17,657 bases of DNA from Rubrimonas sp036735545 (GTDB lineage: Bacteria > Pseudomonadota > Alphaproteobacteria > Rhodobacterales > Rhodobacteraceae): the NCBI GenBank assembly GCA_036735545.1, contig DAINOD010000068.1, positions 1 to 17,657 on the forward strand, in the 5' to 3' direction. Under the pieces are notes generated by a model, which was given only the letters and a program-made list of their open reading frames with translations, was not told the DNA's origin and did no database searches. A program made the translations under genes and the position numbers. Numbering within the stretch: position 1 is the stretch's first letter; each line of letters starts with the position of its first letter. Positions 6,875-14,598 of this stretch are shown in pieces.

Positions 6875-6882
6875 CGTATACG
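6875..6882. promoter_or_regulatory. Candidate operator for the GntR/FCD regulator (GTATAC palindrome)
   Basis: CGTATACG is a perfect 8-bp palindrome in the divergent region between the regulator (start at 6815) and the transporter operon (start near 6954). Many FCD-type GntR regulators bind short palindromes built on GT-N-AC cores, often GTATAC. Its AT-rich core stands out in this very GC-rich sequence, and it is followed by a run of six T. Binding by this particular regulator is inference. Confidence 0.45.
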
Positions 6883-6892
6883 TTTTTTGTGG

Positions 6893-6909
6893 CGGATCGA
6901 ATCGGATCG
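6893..6909. repeat. Short direct repeat CGGATCG x2, 10-bp period
   Basis: CGGATCG occurs at 6893-6899 and again at 6903-6909, separated by AAT, so the copies are one helical turn apart. They lie between the GTATAC palindrome and the solute-binding-protein start. This could be a tandem regulator site or part of the promoter region; chance is possible for a 7-mer in GC-rich DNA. Confidence 0.4.
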
Positions 6910-6953
6910 GGTTACGACTCGGTGAACGCCCCTTGCAGAGGATGCGCCGCTCC

Positions 6954-8522
6954 ATGTCTCGCACACCCCTTCTCGCCGCGCTGGCCGCCCTCATGGCCTC
7001 CACGGCAGCCGTCGCCGAGGCGAAGACCCTGCGCTGGTCCTCGCAGGGCGACATCGCCACCTTCGACCCCTACGCGCACACCGAGAGCTTCACCTCCAAC
7101 GTGCTGCACCACGTCTACGACCCGCTCGTGCGCCGGTCCGACACGCTGGAGATCGAGCCGGCGCTTGCCACGTCGTGGGAGATCGTCGCGCCGGACCGCT
7201 GGCGCTTCACGCTGCGCCAGGGCGTGACGTTCCACGACGGCGCTCCCTTCACCGCCGACGACGTGGTGGCCTCGCTGACGCGCCTGATGCATCCCGACGC
7301 GCGCGCCCGCGGCAACGTCTCGAACGTCGAGGGCGTCGAGAAGGTCGACGACCATACCGTCGACATCTTGCTCAAGGGCCCCTACCCGCTGCTGCTGAAC
7401 GATCTGACCGGCGTCTTCATCATGGACGCCGAGTGGCTGCAGGCCAACGACGCGACCACGCCGGGCAACCTGACCACGGGCGTCACCACCTACGCCTCGA
7501 CCAACGCCAACGGCACCGGGCCCTTCATGCTGGAGAGCTACCGGCCCGACAGCGGCACCGACATGGTGGTCAACCCCGACTGGTGGGACGAGCCGCGTCA
7601 CAACCTGACGCGCATCGAGTTCCGCCCCATCGGCGCGGACGCCACGCGCGTCGCGGCGCTGCTGTCGGGCGAGCTTGACCTCATCGCCCCGGCGCCGCTG
7701 CAGGACCTCGACCGCATCGGCGCCGCGCCGGGCTTCAAGGTCGAGGAGGAGCCGTCGCTGCGGTTGATCTTCCTCGGCCTGAACCATCGCGACGAACTGC
7801 ACGCCATGCCGGGCGAGCCCAACCCGATGAAGGACGTGCGGGTGCGCCAGGCGCTGGCCCACGCCATCGACCTCGACACCATCCGCGCCCGGGTGATGCG
7901 CGGCGCCTCGCGCAACGTCGGCCTGATGGTGGCGCCGCCGGTGCCGGGCTACGACGCCGCGCTCGACACGCCGGTCCCCTACGACGCGGAGAAGGCGAAG
8001 GCGTTGCTGGCGGAGGCGGGCTATCCCGACGGCATCTCCACCAAGCTGAACTGCTCGAACAACCGCTACATCAACGACGAGGCGATCTGCGTCGCCATCG
8101 CCTCGATGTGGACGCGCGCGGGCATCCAGACCGACCTGACCACGGAGAGCCGCGCCACCTACTTCCCGCTCGTAGACCGGGGCGAGGCCGACGCCTATAT
8201 CTTGGGCTGGGCCACCCTGCCGGCCATGGACGCCTACAGCGTGGCCAGCGCGCTGCTGCACACCCGCGGCGGCGGCATGGGCGGCAACAACCCCAACGGC
8301 CTGTCCGACCCGCGGCTCGACGAGCTGACGCAGAAGGCGGCGGTGGAGCTGGACGAGGACGCGCGCCGGGCCCTGCTGACCGAGGCGCTGAAGATCGCCC
8401 GCGACGAGGCCTATTTCGTGCCGCTGCACCAGCAGCCGGTGGCCTGGGCGATGTCTGACGCCGTGAGCGTGCCGGTCTTCGCGGACGAGTTCATCCGCCT
8501 CTGGTTCGCCCGGCTCGATTGA
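6954..8522 (+). CDS. ABC transporter solute-binding protein, peptide/nickel family 5 type
   Basis: A 522-residue periplasmic binding protein of the SBP_bac_5 (DppA/OppA-like) family. The N-terminus MSRTPLLAALAALMASTAAVAEA is a Sec signal peptide with a likely cut after AEA. Typical mature motifs follow: a stretch resembling HHVYDPLVRRSDTLEIEPALA, then the WRFTLRQGVTFHDGAPFTADDVV block near residues 83-105. Two cysteines (NCSNNRYINDEAIC) may form a disulphide, as in related proteins. I chose the ATG at 6954 because AGAGG at 6937-6941 is 12 nt away, whereas it directly abuts the alternative ATG at 6942, which would add MRRS. The protein should deliver substrate to the two permeases that follow; GAGGGGG then starts the next gene. 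Substrates of this family include peptides, glutathione, opines and heterocycles, so identity is open. Confidence 0.9.
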   Translation: MSRTPLLAALAALMASTAAVAEAKTLRWSSQGDIATFDPYAHTESFTSNVLHHVYDPLVRRSDTLEIEPALATSWEIVAPDRWRFTLRQGVTFHDGAPFTADDVVASLTRLMHPDARARGNVSNVEGVEKVDDHTVDILLKGPYPLLLNDLTGVFIMDAEWLQANDATTPGNLTTGVTTYASTNANGTGPFMLESYRPDSGTDMVVNPDWWDEPRHNLTRIEFRPIGADATRVAALLSGELDLIAPAPLQDLDRIGAAPGFKVEEEPSLRLIFLGLNHRDELHAMPGEPNPMKDVRVRQALAHAIDLDTIRARVMRGASRNVGLMVAPPVPGYDAALDTPVPYDAEKAKALLAEAGYPDGISTKLNCSNNRYINDEAICVAIASMWTRAGIQTDLTTESRATYFPLVDRGEADAYILGWATLPAMDAYSVASALLHTRGGGMGGNNPNGLSDPRLDELTQKAAVELDEDARRALLTEALKIARDEAYFVPLHQQPVAWAMSDAVSVPVFADEFIRLWFARLD

Positions 8523-8532
8523 GGGGGTTGCG

Positions 8533-9504
8533 GTGGCGCGCGTCCTGATCGGCCGGCTGTTCCAGGCGCTGCTCGTCACGCTCGCCGTCACCGCCATCGC
8601 CTTCGCGATGTTCCGCTTCGTGGGCGACCCGGTGCGGATCATGGCGCGGGAGGAGGCGAGCCAGGAGGAGATCGCGGAGCTGCGGTCCCGCCTCGGGCTC
8701 GACCGGCCCGTGCTGACCCAATACGCGGCCTTCGTCGGCCGCGTCGCCACGGGCGAACTGGGCGTGAGCTATCGCAACCAGCGCCCCGTGGTGGACCTTA
8801 TCGCCGAGCGGCTGCCCGCGACGCTGGAGCTGGTTCTCGTCGCGACGGCGCTTTCGCTGGCGGCAGGCGTCCCGCTCGGGGTGGTCTGCGCGCTCAGGCC
8901 GGACGGCTGGCTGGCCCGCGCGATCCAGAGCCTGTCGCTCATCGGCGTCTCCACGCCCACTTTCGTCACCGGGATCGTGCTGATCCTCGTCTTCTCCGTC
9001 ACCCTGCGGTGGCTGCCCTCCTTCGGCCGCGGCCAGGTGGTGGACCTCGGCGGCTGGACGACCGGGTTCCTGACCGAGAGCGGCCTGCGGGCGCTTGTGC
9101 TGCCGTCGATCACGCTGGCGCTCTACTCCCTGACGCTGATCATGCGGCTGGTGCGGTCCGAGATGATCGACGTGCTCTCCACCGACTACATCCGCTACGC
9201 CCGCGCCCGCGGCCTGCCGGCGCGCTACATCCACTTCCGGCTCGCGCTGCGCAACGCGCTGATGCCGGTGATCACCGTGACCGGGCTGCAGATCGGCTCC
9301 CTGGTCGCCTTCGCCATCGTCACCGAGACGGTGTTCCAGTGGCCCGGAATGGGTCTGCTGTTCATCCAGGCGGTGAACTTCGTCGATATCCCCGTGATGA
9401 CCGCCTACCTGCTGTTCGTCGGGCTGATGTTCGTGGCGCTGAACATGGTCGTCGACGTGACCTATGCGCTGGTCGACCCCCGGCTGCGGGTCAAGGCGTC
9501 ATGA
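8533..9504 (+). CDS. ABC transporter permease, DppB/GsiC type
   Basis: A 323-residue inner-membrane permease starting at GTG 8533, with GAGGGGG five to six nt upstream. About six membrane segments can be seen (near 9-29, 98-120, 138-160, 186-205, 247-268 and 288-310). The region RLGLDRPVLTQYAAFVGRVATGELGVSYRN (52-82) is the typical first periplasmic part of DppB-like permeases. The cytoplasmic coupling (EAA) loop is at about 217-245, DYIRYARARGLPARYIHFRLALRNALMPV-like, and contacts the ATPase. The signature TETVFQWPGMGLL is at 264-276. It pairs with the next permease, whose ATG overlaps its stop as ATGA, and the two form the channel of the importer. Confidence 0.94.
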   Translation: MARVLIGRLFQALLVTLAVTAIAFAMFRFVGDPVRIMAREEASQEEIAELRSRLGLDRPVLTQYAAFVGRVATGELGVSYRNQRPVVDLIAERLPATLELVLVATALSLAAGVPLGVVCALRPDGWLARAIQSLSLIGVSTPTFVTGIVLILVFSVTLRWLPSFGRGQVVDLGGWTTGFLTESGLRALVLPSITLALYSLTLIMRLVRSEMIDVLSTDYIRYARARGLPARYIHFRLALRNALMPVITVTGLQIGSLVAFAIVTETVFQWPGMGLLFIQAVNFVDIPVMTAYLLFVGLMFVALNMVVDVTYALVDPRLRVKAS

Positions 9505-10376
9505 GGGCGCCGCTGTCGGTCTTGCTGTCGGGCGCAGTGGCCTCGGCGCTGATCCTCGCGGCGCTGCTGGCCCCGTGGCTTTCGCCCAGCGACCCCACCG
9601 CGCTGGGCTCGTTCAACCTGATCGACGCCGAACTGCCCCCCGCCTGGGTCGAGGGCGGCGATCCGCGCTTTCCGCTCGGCACCGACAACCAGGGGCGCGA
9701 CCTGCTCTCCGCCATCCTCTACGGCGCGCGGGTCTCCATCGGGATCGGGATCGGCGCGGTGCTGCTGTCGGCGAGCATCGGGGTCACGCTGGGGCTGATC
9801 TCGGGCTATTTCGGCGGTTGGGTGGACGCGGCGCTGATGCGGCTGGCGGACGTCATCCTGAGCTTTCCCACCATCCTGATCGCGCTGCTGGTGGCTGGCG
9901 TCGCCCGCGCCGTGTTCCCGGCGGCGACCGACGTCGCCTGGGCCCCGGTCATCCTGATCGCCGCAATCGGGATCAACGAGTGGGTGCAATACGCCCGCAC
10001 CGTGCGCGCCGCGACGATGGTCGAGGCGGCGCGGGACTATGTGCGCGCCGTGCGCGTGATCGGGCTGCCGACGCGCACGGTGCTGGGCCGCCACGTGTTG
10101 CCCAACGTCATGGGGCCGGTGCTGGTGATCGCCACCATCAACCTCGCCGGCGCGGTGCTGACCGAGGCGACGCTGAGCTTTCTGGGCGTCGGGATGCCGC
10201 CGACCTACCCGTCCCTCGGCACGCTGATCCGCATCGGCAACGACTTCGTGTTCTCGGGCGTCTGGTGGATCGCGCTGTTTCCCGCCCTGACGCTGGTGGT
10301 GCTGGTGCTGAGCGTCAACGTGGTCGGCGACTGGCTGCGCGACCGCTTCAACCCCAAGCTGGCGGCGCGCAGGTGA
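9501..10376 (+). CDS. ABC transporter permease, DppC/GsiD type
   Basis: A 291-residue inner-membrane permease. After a first membrane segment (about 8-27) comes the periplasmic motif PLGTDNQGRDLLSAILYGARVS (58-79), diagnostic of DppC-type proteins. Further membrane segments lie near 82-102, 115-135, 147-160, 205-225 and 255-275. The EAA loop is at about 173-205 (VEAARDYVRAVRVIGLPTRTV), and TEATLSFLGVGMPP (221-234) is a family hallmark. The ATG lies in an ATGA overlap with the preceding permease and AAGG sits four nt upstream; the stop overlaps the ATPase start in a GTGA. The tight overlaps imply coupled, stoichiometric synthesis. It has no long cytoplasmic N-terminal extension, unlike some members. 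Confidence 0.94.
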   Translation: MRAPLSVLLSGAVASALILAALLAPWLSPSDPTALGSFNLIDAELPPAWVEGGDPRFPLGTDNQGRDLLSAILYGARVSIGIGIGAVLLSASIGVTLGLISGYFGGWVDAALMRLADVILSFPTILIALLVAGVARAVFPAATDVAWAPVILIAAIGINEWVQYARTVRAATMVEAARDYVRAVRVIGLPTRTVLGRHVLPNVMGPVLVIATINLAGAVLTEATLSFLGVGMPPTYPSLGTLIRIGNDFVFSGVWWIALFPALTLVVLVLSVNVVGDWLRDRFNPKLAARR

Positions 10377-12058
10377 CCCCGGTCCTCGACATCCGCGGGA
10401 TGCGGGTCGACTACCCGCTGGCGGGGGGCGTGTTCACCGCCTGCGAGGATGTCACGCTGCGCATCATGCCCGGCGAGATCCACGCGCTGGTCGGCGAGAG
10501 CGGCGCGGGCAAGACCACCGTGGGCAACGCGGTGATGGGGATGCTGGAGAAGCCCGGCCGGATCGCCGCGGGTTCGGTCTCGATCCTCGGCCGGCCCGTC
10601 GACCCCGCCACCGGCCGGGCCGAGGGCGTGCGGCAGGGCCGCGACGTGGGCGCGATCTTCCAGGACCCGATGACGGCGCTCAACCCGCTGTTCACGGTCG
10701 AGAGCCAGCTCTGCGAGACGCTGCGCTTCCACCTCGGCCTGCGCGGGGCGGCGGCGCGGGCGCGCGCGCTGGAGCTGCTGCGCGCCGTCGGCATCCCCGA
10801 GCCGGAGCGCCGGCTGGGCGCCTATCCGCACCAGCTTTCGGGCGGTCAGCGCCAGCGCGTGGTCATCGCCGCGGCGCTGTCCTGCGACCCCGGCCTGCTG
10901 GTGGCCGACGAGCCGACCACCGCGCTCGACGTCAGTGTGCAGGCGCAGATCCTCGACCTGATCCGCAGCCTGACGCGGGAGCGCCAGCTGGGCGTGCTGC
11001 TGGTGACGCACAACATGGGCGTGGTCGCCGAGGTCGCCGACCATGTGACCATCATGCGCCACGGCCGCGTGGTGGAGAGCGGCCCGACAGCGCAGGTCCT
11101 GCGCGCGCCCAGCCACGACTACGCCCGCGCGCTGATCGGCGCGGTGCCGCGGCTAGACCGCCGGCTCGACCGCTTCCCGACGCCCGGCGCGACCGACCCG
11201 GCCGCCGACGCCGCCCGCGCGGCGCTCGGGACCCGGGGCGAAGCCCGGCAGGGCGGGCCGCTGCTGGAGGTCGACGGGCTCGTCGTGGAATATGCGGCGA
11301 GCGGGCTGATCCCCGGCGCGCGCGGACGCGCGTTCCGCGCCGTCGACGGCGTCAGCTTCACGGTGGCCGAGGGCGAGGTGTTCGGCCTCGTCGGCGAGTC
11401 GGGTTGCGGCAAGACGACCACGGCCAACGTGATCGCGGGGCTGGTGAAGCCGACCGACGGCGACGTGCTGTGGCGCGGCCGGCCGATCGAGGAAGTACGG
11501 GCGGGCCGGGCGCGGCGCGCGATCCAGATGATCTTCCAGGACCCCTATTCCTCGCTGAACTCGCGGATGCGCCTCGGCGGCACGCTGTCGGAGCCGATCC
11601 TGTTCTACCGCATCGCCGCCACGCGGGCCGAGGCCGACGCCGACGTCGCCACGCTGCTGCAGGCGGTGGGGCTGGAGCCGGCGATGGCCGACCGCTTCCC
11701 GCACGCCTTCTCGGGCGGCCAGCGCCAGCGGCTGTCCATCGCCCGAGCGCTGGGCGCGCGGCCACGGCTGCTGGTCTGCGACGAGCCGACGTCCTCGCTC
11801 GACGTCAGCGTGCAGGCGCAGGTGCTGAACCTGCTGAAGGACCTGCGCGACGCCACCGGCATGGCGCTGATGTTCATCAGTCACGACCTCGCCGTGGTGC
11901 GCCAGATGTGCGACCGGGTGGCGGTGATGAAGGCCGGGCGCATCGTCGAGACCGGACCCACCGAGGCGGTGTTCGCACGGCCGGCCGACCCCTACACGCG
12001 CGAACTCCTGTCCCTGATCCCATCGCTGGCCGCGCTCGACCGCCGCCAGCCCGCCTGA
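10373..12058 (+). CDS. Fused double ABC ATPase of a peptide-type importer (DppD-DppF / GsiA type)
   Basis: A 561-residue cytosolic protein carrying two complete nucleotide-binding domains. Domain 1 has Walker A GESGAGKTT (41-49), Q-loop Q97, signature LSGGQ (155-159), Walker B with catalytic Glu180, and switch His213. Domain 2 has Walker A GESGCGKTT (341-349), Q389, signature FSGGQ (446-450), Walker B with Glu471, and switch His504. All catalytic residues are present in both halves, so two competent ATP sites are expected. A linker of roughly 50 residues (250-297) replaces most of the usual peptide-transporter C-terminal extension. The second signature has Phe for Leu, which occurs in DppF-like proteins. 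The GTG start is part of a GTGA overlap with the permease. The fusion powers the importer alone, and an amidohydrolase gene follows after 15 nt. Confidence 0.94.
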   Translation: MTPVLDIRGMRVDYPLAGGVFTACEDVTLRIMPGEIHALVGESGAGKTTVGNAVMGMLEKPGRIAAGSVSILGRPVDPATGRAEGVRQGRDVGAIFQDPMTALNPLFTVESQLCETLRFHLGLRGAAARARALELLRAVGIPEPERRLGAYPHQLSGGQRQRVVIAAALSCDPGLLVADEPTTALDVSVQAQILDLIRSLTRERQLGVLLVTHNMGVVAEVADHVTIMRHGRVVESGPTAQVLRAPSHDYARALIGAVPRLDRRLDRFPTPGATDPAADAARAALGTRGEARQGGPLLEVDGLVVEYAASGLIPGARGRAFRAVDGVSFTVAEGEVFGLVGESGCGKTTTANVIAGLVKPTDGDVLWRGRPIEEVRAGRARRAIQMIFQDPYSSLNSRMRLGGTLSEPILFYRIAATRAEADADVATLLQAVGLEPAMADRFPHAFSGGQRQRLSIARALGARPRLLVCDEPTSSLDVSVQAQVLNLLKDLRDATGMALMFISHDLAVVRQMCDRVAVMKAGRIVETGPTEAVFARPADPYTRELLSLIPSLAALDRRQPA

Positions 12059-12073
12059 CCCCGGAGAAGACCC

Positions 12074-13510
12074 ATGGCCGACCTGATCGTAGCGAACGGC
12101 TACGTCGTCACCCTCGATCCCGAGCGCCGCGTGATCGAGCGCGGCGCGGTCGCCATCGCGGGCGACCGCATCGCCGCCGTGGGCCCGGTCGAGGAGGTGC
12201 TGGCCGCCCATCCGGGCGCCGAGGTGATCGACGCCGCGGGCAAGGCCGTGATGCCCGGCCTGATCGACGTGCACGCCCACGCCGGCCACGGTCTCATCAA
12301 GACCCTTGGCGCCGGCGACAGCGGGGCGTGGTATCGCGCCTGCCAGCTCGCCTACACGATCGGCTCCACGCCGGAGTTCTGGCGCGCGGAGGCCCGACTG
12401 GCGGCGCTGGAGCGGCTGCGCTTCGGCGTGACCACCGGCGTCTCGCTGCTGGGCGGGGGCGACTCGATCATGCGCACGGACGAGGCCGTCTACGGCGACG
12501 CGCACATGGAGGGCGTGCTGGAGGTGGGCACGCGATCGGTGGTCGCGGTCGGCTCGACGCGCCCCCCGCACCCGCTGACCTACGCCCGCTGGGACGGCGA
12601 GACGTCCACCGAACACCCGGTGAGCTACGAGCGCCAGCGCGACACCTGCGTCGAACTGATCGAGCGCTGGCACGGCGCGCACGGGATGCGCACCAACGTG
12701 GCGATGCTGACGCCGACCCTGCGCGCCGAGCATGTCGACAGCATCGGCGCCGCGGCGCTGGCGCAGGCCCGCGCGCAGGCCCGCGAGATGAGCGCCATCG
12801 CCCGCGAGCGCGGCCTCGTGTTCACACAGGACGGCCACCAGAAAGGCTCGGTCGCCTACGCGCACGAACTCGGCGTGCTGGGGCCGGAGGCGCTGCTGTC
12901 GCACTCCACGGGCCTGACGGCGGACGAGATCCGCATCTGCGCCGACACAGGCACGAAGATCGCGCACAACCCCTCCGCCGTCGCCTCGATCCTCGCCCGC
13001 TGCCCGGTGACGGAGCTGCTGGAAGCGGGGGTGATCGTGGGCCTCGGCTCCGACGCGACCGCGCCGGACCGCAACGCCGACATGTTCCGCCACATGCAGC
13101 AGTGCATGCACTACCACCGCACCTTCCACCGCGATCCGTCGTGGCTGCCGCCCGGCAAGGTGCTGGAGATGGCCACGATCGACGCCGCGGCCGCGCTGGG
13201 CATGGAGGCCGACATCGGCTCGCTGGAGGTCGGCAAGAAGGCCGACGTCGTGCTGCTGGACCTGCGCCGGCCGCACATGGCGCCGGCGAACATGCCGCTC
13301 TACCGCATCGTCTGCTTCGCCAACGGCAACGACGTGGACACGGTGATCGTGGACGGCGTGGTGCGCCTGCGCGACCGCCGCGCGGTCGGCCTCGACGAGG
13401 ATGCCGTCATCGACGCCGCCGAGCGCGAGGCGGCGCTGATGATCGAACGGCTGGGCCTGCAGGCGCTGCTGGCGACGCCCGACACCTTCTGGCGCGCCGT
13501 GAAGGGCTGA
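12074..13510 (+). CDS. Amidohydrolase-family protein (AtzA/TrzN/SsnA-like), atypical metal site
   Basis: A 478-residue cytosolic metal-dependent hydrolase of the amidohydrolase superfamily. It has an N-terminal beta-sandwich segment, a TIM-barrel core, and a C-terminal sandwich (GSLEVGKKADVVLLDL at 382-397). The first metal motif is VHAHAGHG with His67 and His69. His277 in LSHSTG and Asp327 in GLGSDATAP fit the later catalytic and metal positions. The third ligand region, normally an H-x-H-x-x-E pattern, reads FTQDGHQ (250-256); by eye, Gln252 takes the place of the ligand His and His255 that of the Glu. The ATG has GGAG seven nt upstream and lies 15 nt after the ATPase, so it belongs to the transporter operon. 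Likely substrates are amides, cyclic ureas or aminated heterocycles; no identification is possible. The gene ends 5 nt before a convergent stop. Confidence 0.9.
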   Translation: MADLIVANGYVVTLDPERRVIERGAVAIAGDRIAAVGPVEEVLAAHPGAEVIDAAGKAVMPGLIDVHAHAGHGLIKTLGAGDSGAWYRACQLAYTIGSTPEFWRAEARLAALERLRFGVTTGVSLLGGGDSIMRTDEAVYGDAHMEGVLEVGTRSVVAVGSTRPPHPLTYARWDGETSTEHPVSYERQRDTCVELIERWHGAHGMRTNVAMLTPTLRAEHVDSIGAAALAQARAQAREMSAIARERGLVFTQDGHQKGSVAYAHELGVLGPEALLSHSTGLTADEIRICADTGTKIAHNPSAVASILARCPVTELLEAGVIVGLGSDATAPDRNADMFRHMQQCMHYHRTFHRDPSWLPPGKVLEMATIDAAAALGMEADIGSLEVGKKADVVLLDLRRPHMAPANMPLYRIVCFANGNDVDTVIVDGVVRLRDRRAVGLDEDAVIDAAEREAALMIERLGLQALLATPDTFWRAVKG

Positions 13511-13515
13511 GCCCC

Positions 13516-14595
13516 TCAGACCTTGAGCCCGGCGGCCTCGGGCCGCCGGGGGATGTCGCCGTCCCGCGACAGCAGGATGGCGACGGGCCGGGTGCGCTCG
13601 AACTCCGACAGCACCACCACCATGATGGCCGTGATCGGCACCGACACCACGGCGCCGGCGACGCCCCACAGGCTGCTCCAGACCGTCAGACTGACCAGCA
13701 CCACCCATGGACTGAGGTTGAGCGCGCCGCCCATCACCCGCGGCTCGATCACGTTGCCGACCACGAGTTGCGCCGCGGCCAGCACCGCCACCAGCGCGAG
13801 CACGGTGTTGACGTCGCCGAACTGGGCGACGGCCATCACCGCGGGAAAGGCGACCCCGACGAAGGAGCCGACGTAAGGCACATAGTTGAACAGCGCGATC
13901 AGCACCGCCCACAGCGCCGCGAACTCGACGCCGAAGGCCGCCATGATCGCCCAGCTCACCACGCCGAGCGCGATGTTGATCAGCGTCTTGACCGCCAGAT
14001 AGCGGCTGACGCGGGCGTTGATGTCGTCGACCACGACGCGGATGCGCGCCACCTGACGCGGGTCGTCGGACAGCTTGGCGATCTTGCTGGCGAAGCTGCC
14101 GCGCTCCATCAGGATGAACGCGACGTTCAGCACGATAAAGAACTGCACGCCCAGCAGCGCCGTCGCCGACATCGCCAGCGAGCGCAGCATGGCCTGCATG
14201 TCGAACTCGCCGAGCAGATCGGCGCGCAGGGCCTCCCAGGTCGGCTCGCGCTCGAGCCCCACTGCGGCCGCGGCCTGCTGGAGCGCGGCGAGGAAGCTCT
14301 CCTGATGCATCGGCGCGCGCGCGGCGATCGAGCCGAGCCCGCCCAGCAGCAGCGCCCCGACCTCGGCCACCACCAGCAGGATGAGCGCGGTGGCGGCAGG
14401 CAGGCGGGCGCCCTCGGGCAGGCGACGGCCCATGACCGACACCCGGCCCAGCATCCCCGACACGCCGAGGATGACGTAGACCAGCAGGATCGCCACCACC
14501 ACCGGAACGAAGATCGGCCTGCCCACGACGAGCAGGTAGCCCAGCAGCACCACCAGAATGACGGCGTAGACGACGTTGCGGAACCCCTCGTGCAT
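13516..14595 (-). CDS. AI-2E family transporter (PerM/TqsA-like membrane protein)
   Basis: A 359-residue inner-membrane protein of the AI-2E transporter family. Two N-terminal membrane segments lie at about 8-45, a third at about 68-90, then an extended soluble part (about 92-135). Further membrane segments begin near 140, and a block from about 200 to 330 contains the family-typical NYVPYVGSFVGV and the conserved EPRVMGGALNLSPWVVLVSL region. The family includes TqsA, linked to autoinducer-2, as well as PerM-like proteins and a Na+/H+ antiporter group; no quorum-sensing role should be read from the name. The ATG is 3 nt after the LpxR-like stop and has no clear Shine-Dalgarno, so translation is probably coupled. 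The C-terminal cytoplasmic tail holds the sequence of a 9-bp DNA hairpin. Confidence 0.9.
   Translation of the reverse strand: MHEGFRNVVYAVILVVLLGYLLVVGRPIFVPVVVAILLVYVILGVSGMLGRVSVMGRRLPEGARLPAATALILLVVAEVGALLLGGLGSIAARAPMHQESFLAALQQAAAAVGLEREPTWEALRADLLGEFDMQAMLRSLAMSATALLGVQFFIVLNVAFILMERGSFASKIAKLSDDPRQVARIRVVVDDINARVSRYLAVKTLINIALGVVSWAIMAAFGVEFAALWAVLIALFNYVPYVGSFVGVAFPAVMAVAQFGDVNTVLALVAVLAAAQLVVGNVIEPRVMGGALNLSPWVVLVSLTVWSSLWGVAGAVVSVPITAIMVVVLSEFERTRPVAILLSRDGDIPRRPEAAGLKV
13528..13550. other. Perfect GC-rich inverted repeat at a convergent gene junction
   Basis: CCCGGCGGC at 13528-13536 pairs perfectly with GCCGCCGGG at 13542-13550 around a 5-nt loop. It lies 17 nt past the amidohydrolase stop but inside the 3' end of the AI-2E-family gene, where only 5 nt separate the two stops. 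A T-tract is missing, so it is not a standard intrinsic terminator. It could still pause polymerase or protect the 3' end of the transporter-operon mRNA. Confidence 0.5.
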
Positions 14596-14598
14596 GGC

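Noticed and set aside
6887..6916. A promoter for the transporter operon (TTGTGG, 18 nt, GTTACG)
   Set aside because: The -10 element matches only two of six consensus bases; the spacing alone is not enough.
13516..14595. A quorum-sensing (autoinducer-2) role for the AI-2E-family protein
   Set aside because: The family name is historical; members have diverse transport roles and no lux or AI-2 gene is nearby.
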